This document shows, piece by piece, positions 16,165 through 24,889 of a DNA stretch of 64,000 nt. Under the pieces are notes generated by a model. It was not told the origin of the DNA and made no database searches. It saw only the letters and a program-made list of their open reading frames with translations. Made by a program: the position numbers and the translations under genes. Position 1 is the first letter of the stretch. Every line of letters begins with the position of its first letter. This DNA is from Mesorhizobium sp. LSJC280B00 (GTDB lineage: Bacteria; Pseudomonadota; Alphaproteobacteria; Rhizobiales; Rhizobiaceae): positions 99,628-163,627 of the forward strand of contig NZ_AYVL01000010.1 of the NCBI RefSeq assembly GCF_000502835.1. The letters are read 5' to 3'.

Positions 16165-17658
16165 ATGTCCGAAAGCGGATCGAACGGAACCGAAAACGCT
16201 CGCGCGCATTTAGATGACGTAGCAATCCGTCGGCAAGCCAAGCGGAGCGGGGGACTGGTGGACGTCGTTGAACTAAGGACTGGCGGGATCCCGCAAGTTT
16301 CCTCCGCCGATCTGATGCAGGCGTTGCCTGTGGCCGTCTACACCACCGACAAACAAGGCTACATCACCTTCTTCAACGAAGCCGCTGCCGATCTCTGGGG
16401 ATATCGTCCGGTTATCGGCCAGGATCGCTGGTGCGGGTCATGGAAGCTTCGCCACCTCGACGGGCGACCGATGACGCATGACGAGTGTCCAATGGCCGTT
16501 GCCTTGCTCGAGGAGCGGGACGTTCGTGGGGGCCGAGCCATCGCCGAGCGGCCGGACGGCCAACTCATCCCGTTCAGTGCGCATCCGGTCCTGCTTCGCA
16601 ATGAAGCCGGCGAGGTTGTCGGTGCCATCAACACCCTGCTCGACCTGCGCATGCAGACGCTGGCCGACGACGCCGGCATAAGGCTCGCCGCCATCGTCGA
16701 ATCCTCGATGGACGCCATCGTGTCCAAAGACCTGAACGGCATTATCACCAGCTGGAACGACGCGGCACAACGCCTGTTCGGCTATACGCCCGCCGAGGCG
16801 ATCGGGCGCCCGGTGACGATCCTCATCCCGCCCGACCACCTGGATGAGGAAGCCATGATCATCAGCCGCATTCGCGCCGGCGAACGGATTCCTTCATACG
16901 AGACTATCCGGCAGCGCAAGGACGGCGCCCTGGTTCCGGTTTCGCTCACCATCTCGCCGATACGCGACGGCATCGGACGTATCATCGGCGCCTCCAAGAT
17001 CGCGCGCGACATCAGCCCCCACAAGGAAAGCGAACGGCGCATCCGCACACTCATGCGCGAAGTCAACCATCGCGTTAAAAACCAGTATTCGGTGATCGTC
17101 TCGATGATCCGCGAGACCAGCAAGCTGGCGGGTACGCCAGAGGCCTTCCTTTCACGGGTCCGGGAACGCATCATGGCCCTTTCGGAATCGCACGACCTCC
17201 TGGTCGATGCGGAATGGCGTGGCGCGACCATCGGCGAATTGATCCATGCACAGACCAAGGCCTTCGCGACACAGGCCCGTCTGTCGATGAGCGGGCCGAC
17301 GATCATGCTGCAGCCGAACGCGGTGCAATATCTCGGCATCGCCTTTCACGAGCTGGCCACCAATTCGGTAAAGCACGGAGCGCTGTCGCACCATGACGGA
17401 CGGGTCGAGGTCGAATGGACCGTGACCCCAGCCGCCGATGGCAGCGACGGCTTCCGCCTTGTCTGGCGGGAACTGGACGGACCATTGGTGGATGAAAACA
17501 CGCGACGCGGTTTCGGATCGGTTGTGCTCAAACGCGTCACGCCGCAGGCGCTCAGCGGCACCGGCCGCCTGGAATTCGCCAGGCACGGCATCACCTGGAC
17601 GCTGGAAGCGCCGCTGCGCTTCGTTCAGATGTCGATGGCTGGCATCGCGGCTGATTGA
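16165..17658 (+). CDS. HWE-family histidine kinase with two PAS domains
   Basis: A 497-residue soluble sensor kinase. PAS1 spans about residues 45-160 (LPVAVYTTDKQGYITFFNEA) and PAS2 about 173-285 (MDAIVSKDLNGIITSWNDAA). The dimerisation/phosphoacceptor region is REVNHRVKNQYSV with the phospho-histidine at H302. The ATPase has HELATNSVKHGALS and a late VWRELDGP, the histidine and WxE features that name the HWE class. There is no membrane helix, so the signal is cytoplasmic. Such kinases in Rhizobiales often act on PhyR, which frees EcfG. The ATG abuts the ku stop, so both should be read from the EcfG promoter. Confidence 0.9.
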   Translation: MSESGSNGTENARAHLDDVAIRRQAKRSGGLVDVVELRTGGIPQVSSADLMQALPVAVYTTDKQGYITFFNEAAADLWGYRPVIGQDRWCGSWKLRHLDGRPMTHDECPMAVALLEERDVRGGRAIAERPDGQLIPFSAHPVLLRNEAGEVVGAINTLLDLRMQTLADDAGIRLAAIVESSMDAIVSKDLNGIITSWNDAAQRLFGYTPAEAIGRPVTILIPPDHLDEEAMIISRIRAGERIPSYETIRQRKDGALVPVSLTISPIRDGIGRIIGASKIARDISPHKESERRIRTLMREVNHRVKNQYSVIVSMIRETSKLAGTPEAFLSRVRERIMALSESHDLLVDAEWRGATIGELIHAQTKAFATQARLSMSGPTIMLQPNAVQYLGIAFHELATNSVKHGALSHHDGRVEVEWTVTPAADGSDGFRLVWRELDGPLVDENTRRGFGSVVLKRVTPQALSGTGRLEFARHGITWTLEAPLRFVQMSMAGIAAD

Positions 17659-17733
17659 AGGCCGCTACACCGGCCGCGGCTTGGCGGCCGTGTGGCAACG
17701 CAATCCCTTTGGTAGCAATCAGGAGGAGCAGCG

Positions 17734-18105
17734 ATGAGTTGGCTGGGCACCTGGCGGAATCAGTACGGGTCGGTCGTCGAACTGACCACCGAAGAGGGCG
17801 GACGGATCAGCGGAACCTTCAGGACGGCGCTGGAGGACAGCGCCTTCTTCGGCATGACCGTGCCGCTGTTCGGAGCCTGCCATGGAGACGTCATCGGCTT
17901 CACCTGCGCGGCCGAAGGGCGGGTCGGAGCCGCGGCGGTGAGCTATACCGGCATCCTCAGGAACGGGAAGCTGGAGATGCTGTGGCACACCGTTGCGGAT
18001 GCTGCTTTGTCGGCGGAAAAGGAAGGTGCCCCGGCCCAAGCCAGGAAACTCCCCGCCTGGCGCGCGTTTGGAACCAGCCTCGACAGTTTTGAACGCGTCT
18101 CCTGA
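17734..18105 (+). CDS. Avidin-like protein without signal peptide
   Basis: A 123-residue protein with the avidin/streptavidin pattern: GTWRNQYGSVVELT at 5-18 (N9 and S13 match streptavidin N23 and S27), GRISGTFRTAL at 23-33 (F29 where streptavidin has Y43), a retained W84 (like W108) and W109 (like W120), and the closing TSLDSFERV with D117 (like D128). The tryptophan equivalent to W79 is missing (GFTCAAEG). There is no signal peptide, unlike most bacterial avidins. A strong CAGGAGGAGC site precedes the ATG. Biotin binding is plausible but likely altered. Confidence 0.75.
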   Translation: MSWLGTWRNQYGSVVELTTEEGGRISGTFRTALEDSAFFGMTVPLFGACHGDVIGFTCAAEGRVGAAAVSYTGILRNGKLEMLWHTVADAALSAEKEGAPAQARKLPAWRAFGTSLDSFERVS

Positions 18106-18168
18106 CTATCGCGCCCGCCACCGCGGCATTCAGCGCGCAAGTGAGGCAGCAGGGTCCGGCGGCGCGTA

Positions 18169-18194
18169 GGAACTCGCACTGACGATGGCACGTT
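18169..18194 (+). promoter_or_regulatory. EcfG promoter, exact consensus
   Basis: The site reads GGAAC, 17 bases, CGTT, an exact match to the EcfG/RpoE2 consensus, 38 bp upstream of the HD-domain gene. Confidence 0.6.
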
Positions 18195-18231
18195 GGTGCG
18201 CCAGGACATGCGCTGTTACGGGGTCGACCCA

Positions 18232-18648
18232 ATGAGCGTGCTTTATCGCGCAGCGAAAATCGCCGAACAGGCTCATGCCGGGCAGACGGACAAGACGGGG
18301 CGGCCTTATATCGAACATTGCCGCCGGGTCGTCGATGCCGTCGAAACGCTCGACCAGAAAGCCATCGCCTATCTTCACGACGTCATCGAAAAAGGTGACG
18401 GCTGGAACCGCGACCGGCTTGAGGCGGCCGGGTTCGGGCCGTCCATCGTGTCTGCCGTCGACGCCATGACGCGGCTGCCAAACGAGGATGATGCCGCTTT
18501 CGTTCGCAGGGCCGCGGCCAATCCGTTGGCGTTGCCAGTCAAGCGCGCCGATCTCGCCGACAATCTATGGCAGGCACGGCAGATCGGTGCCTCGACAGCG
18601 AAATACGAAGACGGCCTGCGCATTCTCAGGGAAGAGTTCGCGAGCTGA
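18232..18648 (+). CDS. Small RelA/SpoT-like HD-domain hydrolase
   Basis: A 138-residue protein made of one HD domain similar to the ppGpp-hydrolase half of SpoT and to MESH1. Metal ligands are visible as H29 (PYIEHC), H49-D50 (YLHD) and D107 with N111 (KRADLADN). The glutamate after HD is kept (E53), but the next acidic residue of the usual ED pair is a lysine (K54), which may change activity. There is no synthetase, TGS or ACT domain. I chose the ATG at 18232; earlier in-frame starts exist at 18193 (TTG) and 18208. An exact EcfG promoter lies just upstream. Confidence 0.8.
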   Translation: MSVLYRAAKIAEQAHAGQTDKTGRPYIEHCRRVVDAVETLDQKAIAYLHDVIEKGDGWNRDRLEAAGFGPSIVSAVDAMTRLPNEDDAAFVRRAAANPLALPVKRADLADNLWQARQIGASTAKYEDGLRILREEFAS

Positions 18649-18679
18649 CGGACAGCTGGCGGCTGTCGCCGATGTGGGT

Positions 18680-19090
18680 CTACTCGGTGACGTGCGGCGT
18701 GTGCCGCTTGTCTTCCGCGGGATCGGCGTCGATCCGCGCCCTGCCGGGATCGAACGCACCATGGCGGGCGATCGCCAATGCCGGGGTGTCGGGCGTCTCG
18801 TAGGCCCACATGAAGTCTTCTGCCGACGAACCGACCGCATGAACACGCCAATAGCTTGCCGTGCCCTTCAGCGGGCCGTGGCTCGTCGTGTTCGTCTTCT
18901 CCAAGAGGTCGAAATAGATGTCCTCGAAGGGTATGTAGAAAACAGGATCATGGCCGTCTTCATAGAGCAGCTTTGCCCGCTCGCTCGACGCAATAATGGC
19001 ATCGGAGAACCGGACGGTCACGGTTCCATCAAACGGGACAATCCTGAGCGGGCCTGGGCGGGGGGCGGAATCTGCGGCTAAGGACTGCAT
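18680..19090 (-). CDS. DUF427 domain protein
   Basis: A 136-residue protein matching DUF427: PFDGTVTVRFSDAIIASSER near 19-38, VFYIPFEDIYFDLLEKTNT, and SYWRVHAVGSSAEDFMWAYE. The fold is a small beta barrel and function is unknown, though these proteins recur in stress and redox contexts. The start at 19090 is supported by CGGAGAAG four bases upstream; the longer frame to 19249 has an unrelated arginine-rich leader. It is divergent from the endonuclease-family gene, and each has its own exact EcfG promoter. Confidence 0.85.
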   Translation of the reverse strand: MQSLAADSAPRPGPLRIVPFDGTVTVRFSDAIIASSERAKLLYEDGHDPVFYIPFEDIYFDLLEKTNTTSHGPLKGTASYWRVHAVGSSAEDFMWAYETPDTPALAIARHGAFDPGRARIDADPAEDKRHTPHVTE

Positions 19091-19123
19091 TCGACTTCTC
19101 CGTTGACTGCGCTGCCTTCCCGA

Positions 19124-19149
19124 AACGTGTTGTTGCCCGTCAGGGTTCC
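19124..19149 (-). promoter_or_regulatory. EcfG promoter, exact consensus
   Basis: The minus strand reads GGAAC, 17 bases, CGTT, pointing at the DUF427 gene 34 bp away. Confidence 0.6.
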
Positions 19150-19178
19150 AGACCGCGGGCGCGCCGAGGCCGGGTGGT

Positions 19179-19203
19179 GGAACGGTTTTGCAAGGTCGTC
19201 GTT
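19179..19203 (+). promoter_or_regulatory. EcfG promoter, exact consensus
   Basis: The plus strand reads GGAAC, 16 bases, CGTT, about 60 bp before the chosen start of the endonuclease/exonuclease/phosphatase gene. Confidence 0.6.
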
Positions 19204-19263
19204 GTTTCAGACCTCCGCACGCGCCATAATCGCAATGGCCGCCACTCACCGACTCAACAGCAA

Positions 19264-20088
19264 ATGGATAACATGCTGGATCGATCGCCTACCCTTCCAA
19301 GGTCGCTTGGCGCTGCGCTGCGAAGGGAAGTGCCGCGGTTTGCGGCACCCGGCAATGAAATTTCATGCACTACGGTCGCATCCTACAATGTGCATAAATG
19401 CGTCGGCACCGACGGCAGGTTCGATCCGGAGCGGGTCGCGGCCGTGGTCAAGGAACTCGACGCCGATATCATTGCTTTGCAGGAGGCCGACGAAAGAACC
19501 GGAAGCAGGCAGGGATTGCTGGATCTCGCAGCACTCGAGCGCGACAGCGACCTCGTCCCCACACATATCCCGGAAAACCGCCGAAGCCATGGCTGGCATG
19601 GAAATCTGATCCTGGCACGCCGCGGCGTGGTCGAAAGCGTGAACCAGATCCGGCTGCCCGGCCTGGAGCCGCGCGGCGCGGTGATCGCGGACCTGGAGCT
19701 GAAGGGCGTCTCGCTCAGGATCATAGCCGCACATTTCGGCTTGCTGCGGCGGTCGCGCTCGCAGCAGGCCAACGCGCTGGTCGAAGCCACGCACCCGGTT
19801 CTGCGGCCAACAATCCTGCTTGGCGACCTCAACGAATGGCGCGTCCGCAACAGGTCTTCGCTGCTGGCCCTGCTGCCGCATTTCGGTCCGATCGATGCGG
19901 TTCTGCCGAGCTTTCCGTCGCGCTTTCCGCTGTTTGCGCTCGACCGCATCCTGGCCAGGCCGCCGCACCTGATTTCCAGCATCGAGGTGCACAAGACGCC
20001 GCTGGCGCAGCGGGCTTCCGATCATCTGCCGATCAAGGCCCGGCTGAACCTGGACGCGATACGGCAGCCGCGACTGCAACCAGAATGA
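19264..20088 (+). CDS. Endonuclease/exonuclease/phosphatase family protein
   Basis: A metal-dependent phosphoesterase of the EEP fold, 274 residues from the ATG at 19264. It shows the order of EEP motifs: ASYNVHKCVG, then IIALQEAD with the catalytic glutamate, WHGNLILAR, the LLGDLNEW motif, and a final QRASDHLPIKA with the catalytic histidine. The fold covers nucleases and lipid phosphatases. Pairing with the next gene, a phospholipase-D protein 63 bp downstream, suggests membrane-lipid or nucleic-acid phosphodiester work. A second ATG at 19273 and a GTG at 19174 are alternative starts. It is driven by an exact EcfG promoter. Confidence 0.82.
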   Translation: MDNMLDRSPTLPRSLGAALRREVPRFAAPGNEISCTTVASYNVHKCVGTDGRFDPERVAAVVKELDADIIALQEADERTGSRQGLLDLAALERDSDLVPTHIPENRRSHGWHGNLILARRGVVESVNQIRLPGLEPRGAVIADLELKGVSLRIIAAHFGLLRRSRSQQANALVEATHPVLRPTILLGDLNEWRVRNRSSLLALLPHFGPIDAVLPSFPSRFPLFALDRILARPPHLISSIEVHKTPLAQRASDHLPIKARLNLDAIRQPRLQPE

Positions 20089-20151
20089 ACCTGAAGGGTT
20101 GTTAGTCAGATTTCAGACGGTTTGCTTCGCTGATGTTTGTCGGTGCACTTT

Positions 20152-21552
20152 ATGGATACAGCCATTTCGCGGTTTGCCCGGGACAAGATCGCTGCCGGCA
20201 ATAGCGGGCTGGTGCTGATCGCCGACAATTATGACGCGTTTGCCGCACGAATCCTTGCCGCGCGCAGTGCCACCAGCAGCCTCGACCTGATGTACTATCT
20301 CTGGCACGACGACCATAGCGGCCGGCTGCTGATGCAGGAGGTCGTCAAGGCGGCGGAGCGCGGTGTCCGCGTCCGCATGCTGCTGGACGATATAAATCCG
20401 CGCAACAGCGACGCCGCTTACCTGGCGCTCAACAGCTACAAGAACATCGAGCTGAGGCTGTTCAACCCCAGCGGCATGAGGAACGGCAGCATCTTTCGCT
20501 CGCTGGAGATGGTCGCCCGGCTGTTTGCGATGACCCGCCGCATGCACAACAAGGCCTGGATCGCCGACGGGAGCCTGGCCATCGTCGGAGGAAGAAATAT
20601 CGGCGATGCCTATTTCGACGCCGCGGAGACAAATTTCCGTGATCTCGACCTGTTGCTTCTCGGTCCTGCCGTAGGGCAGACGATGCAGATCTTCGAGGCG
20701 TTCTGGAATTGCGAGGCGGCAAAGCCGATCCAGCTGCTCAACCCGGCTGCGGTGGGCTCGCGCGCCGATTTCCTCGACAATCTCGATGCGACCGCGGACG
20801 GCCAGCTTTTGAACAGCCTCAGTGCCTGGCGCACGATCACGGAGTTCATTGCAGCGCACAGCGAGGTCTGCTGGACGAAAGGCGTTCGCGTCATTTCCGA
20901 TCCGCCGGAAAAGGTGCGCGGCAAGCGGCGCAGGAACTGGCTGACCAAGGAGCTGCTTCCCGCTATCGCGGCGACGAGGCAGCGGCTCGAAATCGTCTCG
21001 CCCTATTTCATCCCCGGCGGCACCGGGTTGGCCATCCTGTCGAAGCTGGTGGATCGTGGCGCCGAGGTTGCAATCCTCACCAACTCGCTCGCCGCGACGG
21101 ACGTCGCCGCAGTGCACGGCGCTTATGCCAAATACCGCCGCAAGCTGCTTAAAAAAGGTATCCAGCTTTTCGAATTGCAACCCTTCAACCGCCAGGCCAA
21201 CATCTCCGTTTTCGGCTCAAAGGGAGCCAGCCTCCATACCAAGGCCTTCACGGTCGACGATACGCTCGGGTTTGTCGGTTCCTTCAATTTCGATCCGCGT
21301 TCGGTGTCGTTGAATGCGGAAATGGGCGTGCTTTTCCACGATGCCAATCTGGTGATGGAGTTGCGCCGGCTGTTCGAGCACGAAAAGTCACCGCAGACGA
21401 GCTACCAGCTGGTCCTGGACAAAGGCGCCTTGCGGTGGCTCGGCATCGCGGATGGCGAGATGCGGCAATGTTCGCGTGAACCGGAGGCCAGTCTCTATCG
21501 GCGCATCGTTGCAGCGCTGGTTGGCTGCCTGCCGATCGAATCGCAATTATAG
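20152..21552 (+). CDS. Phospholipase D / cardiolipin-synthase-like protein
   Basis: A 466-residue protein with two phospholipase-D catalytic motifs: HNKAWIADG at 132-140 (H132, K134, D139) and HTKAFTVDD at 362-370 (H362, K364, D369), each followed by the conserved GGRN or GSFN turn. This layout matches the cardiolipin synthase C and related PLD transferases. No N-terminal membrane helices are seen, so it is probably soluble or peripheral. I prefer the ATG at 20152 to the in-frame TTG at 20137. It probably shares a transcript with the upstream EEP gene. Confidence 0.88.
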   Translation: MDTAISRFARDKIAAGNSGLVLIADNYDAFAARILAARSATSSLDLMYYLWHDDHSGRLLMQEVVKAAERGVRVRMLLDDINPRNSDAAYLALNSYKNIELRLFNPSGMRNGSIFRSLEMVARLFAMTRRMHNKAWIADGSLAIVGGRNIGDAYFDAAETNFRDLDLLLLGPAVGQTMQIFEAFWNCEAAKPIQLLNPAAVGSRADFLDNLDATADGQLLNSLSAWRTITEFIAAHSEVCWTKGVRVISDPPEKVRGKRRRNWLTKELLPAIAATRQRLEIVSPYFIPGGTGLAILSKLVDRGAEVAILTNSLAATDVAAVHGAYAKYRRKLLKKGIQLFELQPFNRQANISVFGSKGASLHTKAFTVDDTLGFVGSFNFDPRSVSLNAEMGVLFHDANLVMELRRLFEHEKSPQTSYQLVLDKGALRWLGIADGEMRQCSREPEASLYRRIVAALVGCLPIESQL

Positions 21553-21586
21553 AAGCGACGAATTTGTCGGAACGCAACTCTTTGTC

Positions 21587-21612
21587 GGAACGAAAATGCG
21601 GGACCACGAGTT
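21587..21612 (+). promoter_or_regulatory. Possible EcfG-type promoter
   Basis: The site reads GGAAC, 17 bases, AGTT (one mismatch), ending 18 bp before a small ORF. The 12-mer TTTGTCGGAACG occurs twice here, the second copy contributing the -35 element. Confidence 0.3.
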
Positions 21613-21630
21613 GTAACCGTTGTCCGGAGC

Positions 21631-21819
21631 ATGCCGATGAAGACCACGATATACAGTTTTCTTGCCGAGCTCTTGCCGTTCTGGATGGCGCATAAACGCA
21701 AAATGCGCGCCGACCGCGCCGCTGAGCGGCCGACACGACCGGCTGCTGCCGATGACGATGGTCGGCCGACAAACGATCCGAATCGAGCAACACCGGCGCG
21801 TCGGCGCAACACGTCTTAG
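21631..21819 (+). CDS. Small basic hypothetical, 62 aa
   Basis: A 62-residue frame beginning MPMKTTIYSFLAELLPFWMA, with an amphipathic or membrane-associated N-terminal helix followed by an arginine and proline rich tail. No family is recognised and no strong ribosome site is present. The near-consensus EcfG site upstream is the main support. The rest of the 478-bp gap (21553-22030) holds no other credible gene. Confidence 0.35.
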   Translation: MPMKTTIYSFLAELLPFWMAHKRKMRADRAAERPTRPAAADDDGRPTNDPNRATPARRRNTS

Positions 21820-22030
21820 GGCGGGATGCTTTCAAATTAGATCCCGCTCCAACTGTCTGGTTAGACGCAATTCCGCGACGCCAAGTGATTCCATTTGGCT
21901 GCAGAAGCTCCAGTTCCTAGCGATCACGCTATCGTCAAGTATCGCTACCCGAAATCCGGCGTTGCCAAGCATCCATTTTGCAGCACGTACGTTAATGTGC
22001 ACTACAGGGTTGCCGCTATGGGTGAGCGCC

Positions 22031-22318
22031 ATGAGTGACAGTGCGATAGAATTCTTGCAGGACTGGATCCACGAAAACGTTCATGTGCCGCCGCCTCCGA
22101 TCAAGCTTGAAAGGGAGGCGGAAATCCTCGCCAGGGAATGCAAGGAAGAGGCGGCCGATGCCGGCGTACCCATCGAAGACATCGAGGAAGAGGTTGGCGA
22201 CCTCAAGGATCTGCTCGTCGCCAAGCTCGAAGACGCAGCCGAGAACGAGGCCAGGCAACTCAACGGCCACGGCCAAAAGATTTCTAAGTCGGCGGCCGAG
22301 CAAAAGCCGGCCCTGTAA
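22031..22318 (+). CDS. DUF768 family protein
   Basis: A 95-residue protein with the DUF768 layout: an N-terminal FLQDWIHENV helix, then a long acidic helix (LEREAEILARECKEEAADAG) ending IEEEVGDLKDLLVAKLED, then a polar tail. DUF768 proteins are, as far as I know, largely confined to Mesorhizobium, where many paralogues of unknown function exist; this is the best taxonomic hint in the window. The ATG at 22031 follows GGTGAGC. It converges on the cytochrome oxidase operon. Confidence 0.75.
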   Translation: MSDSAIEFLQDWIHENVHVPPPPIKLEREAEILARECKEEAADAGVPIEDIEEEVGDLKDLLVAKLEDAAENEARQLNGHGQKISKSAAEQKPAL

Positions 22319-22365
22319 GGCCGGTCCGAGCGCAGGCAAGGCATCACGAGGTGCGCCGCTTCGGC

Positions 22366-22620
22366 CTATTGTCCGATCAGCGTCAGCCCGAACAGGATCA
22401 TCAGCCAAAACCCGGCAGCAGCGACCGCAAGACGCGGCAGGACGCCGTCGCTGGCCAGATGCATGAACAGGATGGCGATGACGGCGGTCTTGGCCGCGGC
22501 GATCACCAGATTGAGTGCCGAATTGAAGCCGCCGAGCGCGAGGAAGGACGAGCCGACGGTCAGGGCTAGCAAGGCTAAAAGCCCGATATAAGCAAGCGTG
22601 AGTTTGCGGAACTCGCTCAT
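22366..22620 (-). CDS. coxD: Cytochrome c oxidase subunit IV (prokaryotic type)
   Basis: An 84-residue protein with three predicted membrane helices (near 7-24, 30-50 and 60-82) and the LVIAAAKTAVIAILFMHL pattern of prokaryotic COX4. It stabilises the oxidase. The start at 22620 ([13 protein letters not shown]) overlaps the TGA of coxC by four bases (ATGA). The longer upstream frame to 22773 is shadow sequence inside coxC. It is the last gene of the act-cox operon. Confidence 0.85.
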   Translation of the reverse strand: MSEFRKLTLAYIGLLALLALTVGSSFLALGGFNSALNLVIAAAKTAVIAILFMHLASDGVLPRLAVAAAGFWLMILFGLTLIGQ

Positions 22621-23255
22621 CTGTTGATCAGATAGAGGACGGGGAACAGGAAGACCCAGACGATATCGACGAAATGCCAATAGAGGCCGATTGCCTGCAC
22701 GCGCCGGAACCGGCTGGCCTCGATCGTGCGTGGCCACAGCGCGAGGATGCCGCCGATGACGATTACGCCGCAAATCAGATGCAAGGCGTGCAGTGACGTC
22801 ATCGCGAAATAGAGGCCGAAGAAGAATTCGGCATGAACAGGATCCGGGCCCTTATAGATGAAAGGTGCGCCGAGCACCGGCGCCAGCCCTTCGCTGAATT
22901 CCCTGGCGTACTCCGTCGCCTTGATCGCCAGGAAGACGACGCCGAGCAGCGCCGTCGCAGCCAATGCCCAGCCAGCGGCGCGCCATCGCCGCGCGGCCGT
23001 GTACATATGGGCGAGCGCCATAGCGAAACTGCTGGTGATCAGGACGACGGTGTTGGCCGTGCCCAACGGCAGCGACAGATGCTTCGCAGCGCCGGCGAAG
23101 GCGTCGCCATAACTCAACCGGGCAAACATGAAGACGAGCAGGATGGCGCCGAACAGCATCACCTCGGAGCCGATTAACACCCACATGGCAAAGCTGTCGG
23201 CTGCCGTTTCGCGAGCCGGCCGGTCGAAGGCGATACTTGTCGTTGGTGACTTCAA
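22617..23255 (-). CDS. coxC: Cytochrome c oxidase subunit III
   Basis: A 212-residue membrane protein with five predicted helices in the COX3 pattern ([19 protein letters not shown], then [15 protein letters not shown] and [18 protein letters not shown]). The two N-terminal helices of the mitochondrial form are absent, as in short bacterial subunits. Subunit III supports turnover stability of subunit I. Its start overlaps the coxA stop by four bases and its stop overlaps the coxD start. Confidence 0.92.
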   Translation of the reverse strand: MKSPTTSIAFDRPARETAADSFAMWVLIGSEVMLFGAILLVFMFARLSYGDAFAGAAKHLSLPLGTANTVVLITSSFAMALAHMYTAARRWRAAGWALAATALLGVVFLAIKATEYAREFSEGLAPVLGAPFIYKGPDPVHAEFFFGLYFAMTSLHALHLICGVIVIGGILALWPRTIEASRFRRVQAIGLYWHFVDIVWVFLFPVLYLINR

Positions 23256-24889
23256 ACCAGATCCTCCACCGGGTCCGACCGTTTCTCGGTCAGGCCTTTC
23301 ATCGGATAGTCGTAGGCTGGTCTGGTGACGGTCGGCATGCGATCGAAATTATGCGCGGGCGGCGGCGAGCTTGTTTGCCATTCCAACCCGGTCGCTCGCC
23401 ACGGATTGGCCGGCGCCTGCGCGCCTCGAAACAGCGACCATGCCAAGTAGAGGAGCGGCATCAGATAGCCAATCGCCAGCACCACGGCGCCAGCCGACGA
23501 CAGGATGTGCCAGAAAGCGAATTCCGGCGGATAGGTATGGTAGCGCCGCGGCATGCCCAGAAAGCCGAGCACATATTGCGGAAAAAAGGTCAGGTTGAAG
23601 CCGATGAAGGTGACAGCCGCGGCTATACGGCCCCAAACCTCCGAATACATTCGGCCGGTGAGTTTCGGCCACCAGAAATGCAGCCCTGCCATGTAGGCGG
23701 TCACCATGCCGCCTACCATGATGTAGTGGAAATGGGCGACGACGAAATAGGTGTCGTGAACGTGGACGTCGATGGCGAGCGCGGCAAGGAAAAGGCCGGC
23801 CAGCCCGCCGAAGGTGAACAATGCCAGGAAGAACAGCGCATAAAGCATCGGCGTCTCGAAGCTGATTTCGCCCTTGCGCAGCGTCAGGCTCCAGTTGAAG
23901 ACCTTTATCGCCGATGGGATCGCGACGCAGAAGGACAGGAACGAAAACACCACGCCGGCATAGGCCGACTGCCCGCTGACGAACATGTGGTGGCCCCAGA
24001 CGAGAAAGCCGAAGACGGCGATCGCCATCGAAGCCAGGGCGACGGCCTTGTAGCCGAACAGCGGCCGGCGGCTAAAGCAAGGCAGCACTTCCGAGACCAC
24101 TCCCATGCCTGGCAGGATCATGATGTAGACGGCGGGGTGCGAGTAGAACCAGAACAGATGCTGGAACAGCAGCGGATCGCCGCCGAGGTCGGGATTGAAG
24201 ATGCCGATGCCGAAGACGCGCTCCAGCACGATGAGGATCAGCGATGCTGCAAGCACCGGCGTCGCCAGCACCATCACCAGGCTGGTGGCGTACAGCGTCC
24301 AGACGAAGATCGGCAGCCGGAACCAGGTGAGGCCAGGCGCTCGCAAGGTGTGGACGGTGACGATGAAATTGATACCGGTCATGATCGTCGAAAAGCCGAC
24401 GATGAAAACGCCGAATGCCGCGGTCGAGACAAATCCGTTGGCATAGAGCGTCGACAGCGGCGTGTAGAAGGTCCAGCCGGTGTCGACGCCGCCCAAAACC
24501 ACCGAGGCGAGCGCGAACAGGCTGCCGAACATGAAGACGTACCAGCTTGCCAGGTTGAGCCGGGGAAAGGCGAGGTCGCGCGCGCCGATCATCAGCGGCA
24601 GCAGGAAATTGCCGAGCGTTGCCGGGATCGACGGCACCAGGAAGAACCACACCATGATGATGCCGTGCAGCGAAAACAGCCGGTTGTAGACATCGTCGGA
24701 GACCAGGTCGCCGGCCGGCGTCGCAAGCTCGATGCGCATCAGCACGGCAAAGGTTCCGCCGAGGAAGAAGAAGGCCGTCAGCGAGACGAAATAGAGCCAC
24801 GCCACCCGTTTGTGGTCTGTTGTCAGCAGCCAGGAGCGCGGCCCGGCACCTTCTGCGAGATAGCTTGCCGACGCCAAATCGCTGCTCAT
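23252..24889 (-). CDS. coxA: Cytochrome c oxidase subunit I, A2-type
   Basis: The 545-residue catalytic subunit has 12 predicted helices. Heme and copper ligands are visible: H75 in LFSLHG, H251 in YSHPAVY with the cross-link tyrosine Y255, the WGHHMF pair, and [14 protein letters not shown]. The usual D-channel glutamate before the HPxVY motif is replaced by Y249-S250, the mark of the A2 subfamily of heme-copper oxidases. It reduces oxygen to water and pumps protons in the inner membrane. It overlaps coxB and coxC by four bases each. Confidence 0.95.
   Translation of the reverse strand: MSSDLASASYLAEGAGPRSWLLTTDHKRVAWLYFVSLTAFFFLGGTFAVLMRIELATPAGDLVSDDVYNRLFSLHGIIMVWFFLVPSIPATLGNFLLPLMIGARDLAFPRLNLASWYVFMFGSLFALASVVLGGVDTGWTFYTPLSTLYANGFVSTAAFGVFIVGFSTIMTGINFIVTVHTLRAPGLTWFRLPIFVWTLYATSLVMVLATPVLAASLILIVLERVFGIGIFNPDLGGDPLLFQHLFWFYSHPAVYIMILPGMGVVSEVLPCFSRRPLFGYKAVALASMAIAVFGFLVWGHHMFVSGQSAYAGVVFSFLSFCVAIPSAIKVFNWSLTLRKGEISFETPMLYALFFLALFTFGGLAGLFLAALAIDVHVHDTYFVVAHFHYIMVGGMVTAYMAGLHFWWPKLTGRMYSEVWGRIAAAVTFIGFNLTFFPQYVLGFLGMPRRYHTYPPEFAFWHILSSAGAVVLAIGYLMPLLYLAWSLFRGAQAPANPWRATGLEWQTSSPPPAHNFDRMPTVTRPAYDYPMKGLTEKRSDPVEDLV

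Noticed and set aside
21832..22032. A 66-codon minus-strand frame between the small basic ORF and DUF768
   Set aside because: It has mixed composition, no ribosome site, no promoter and no family resemblance.
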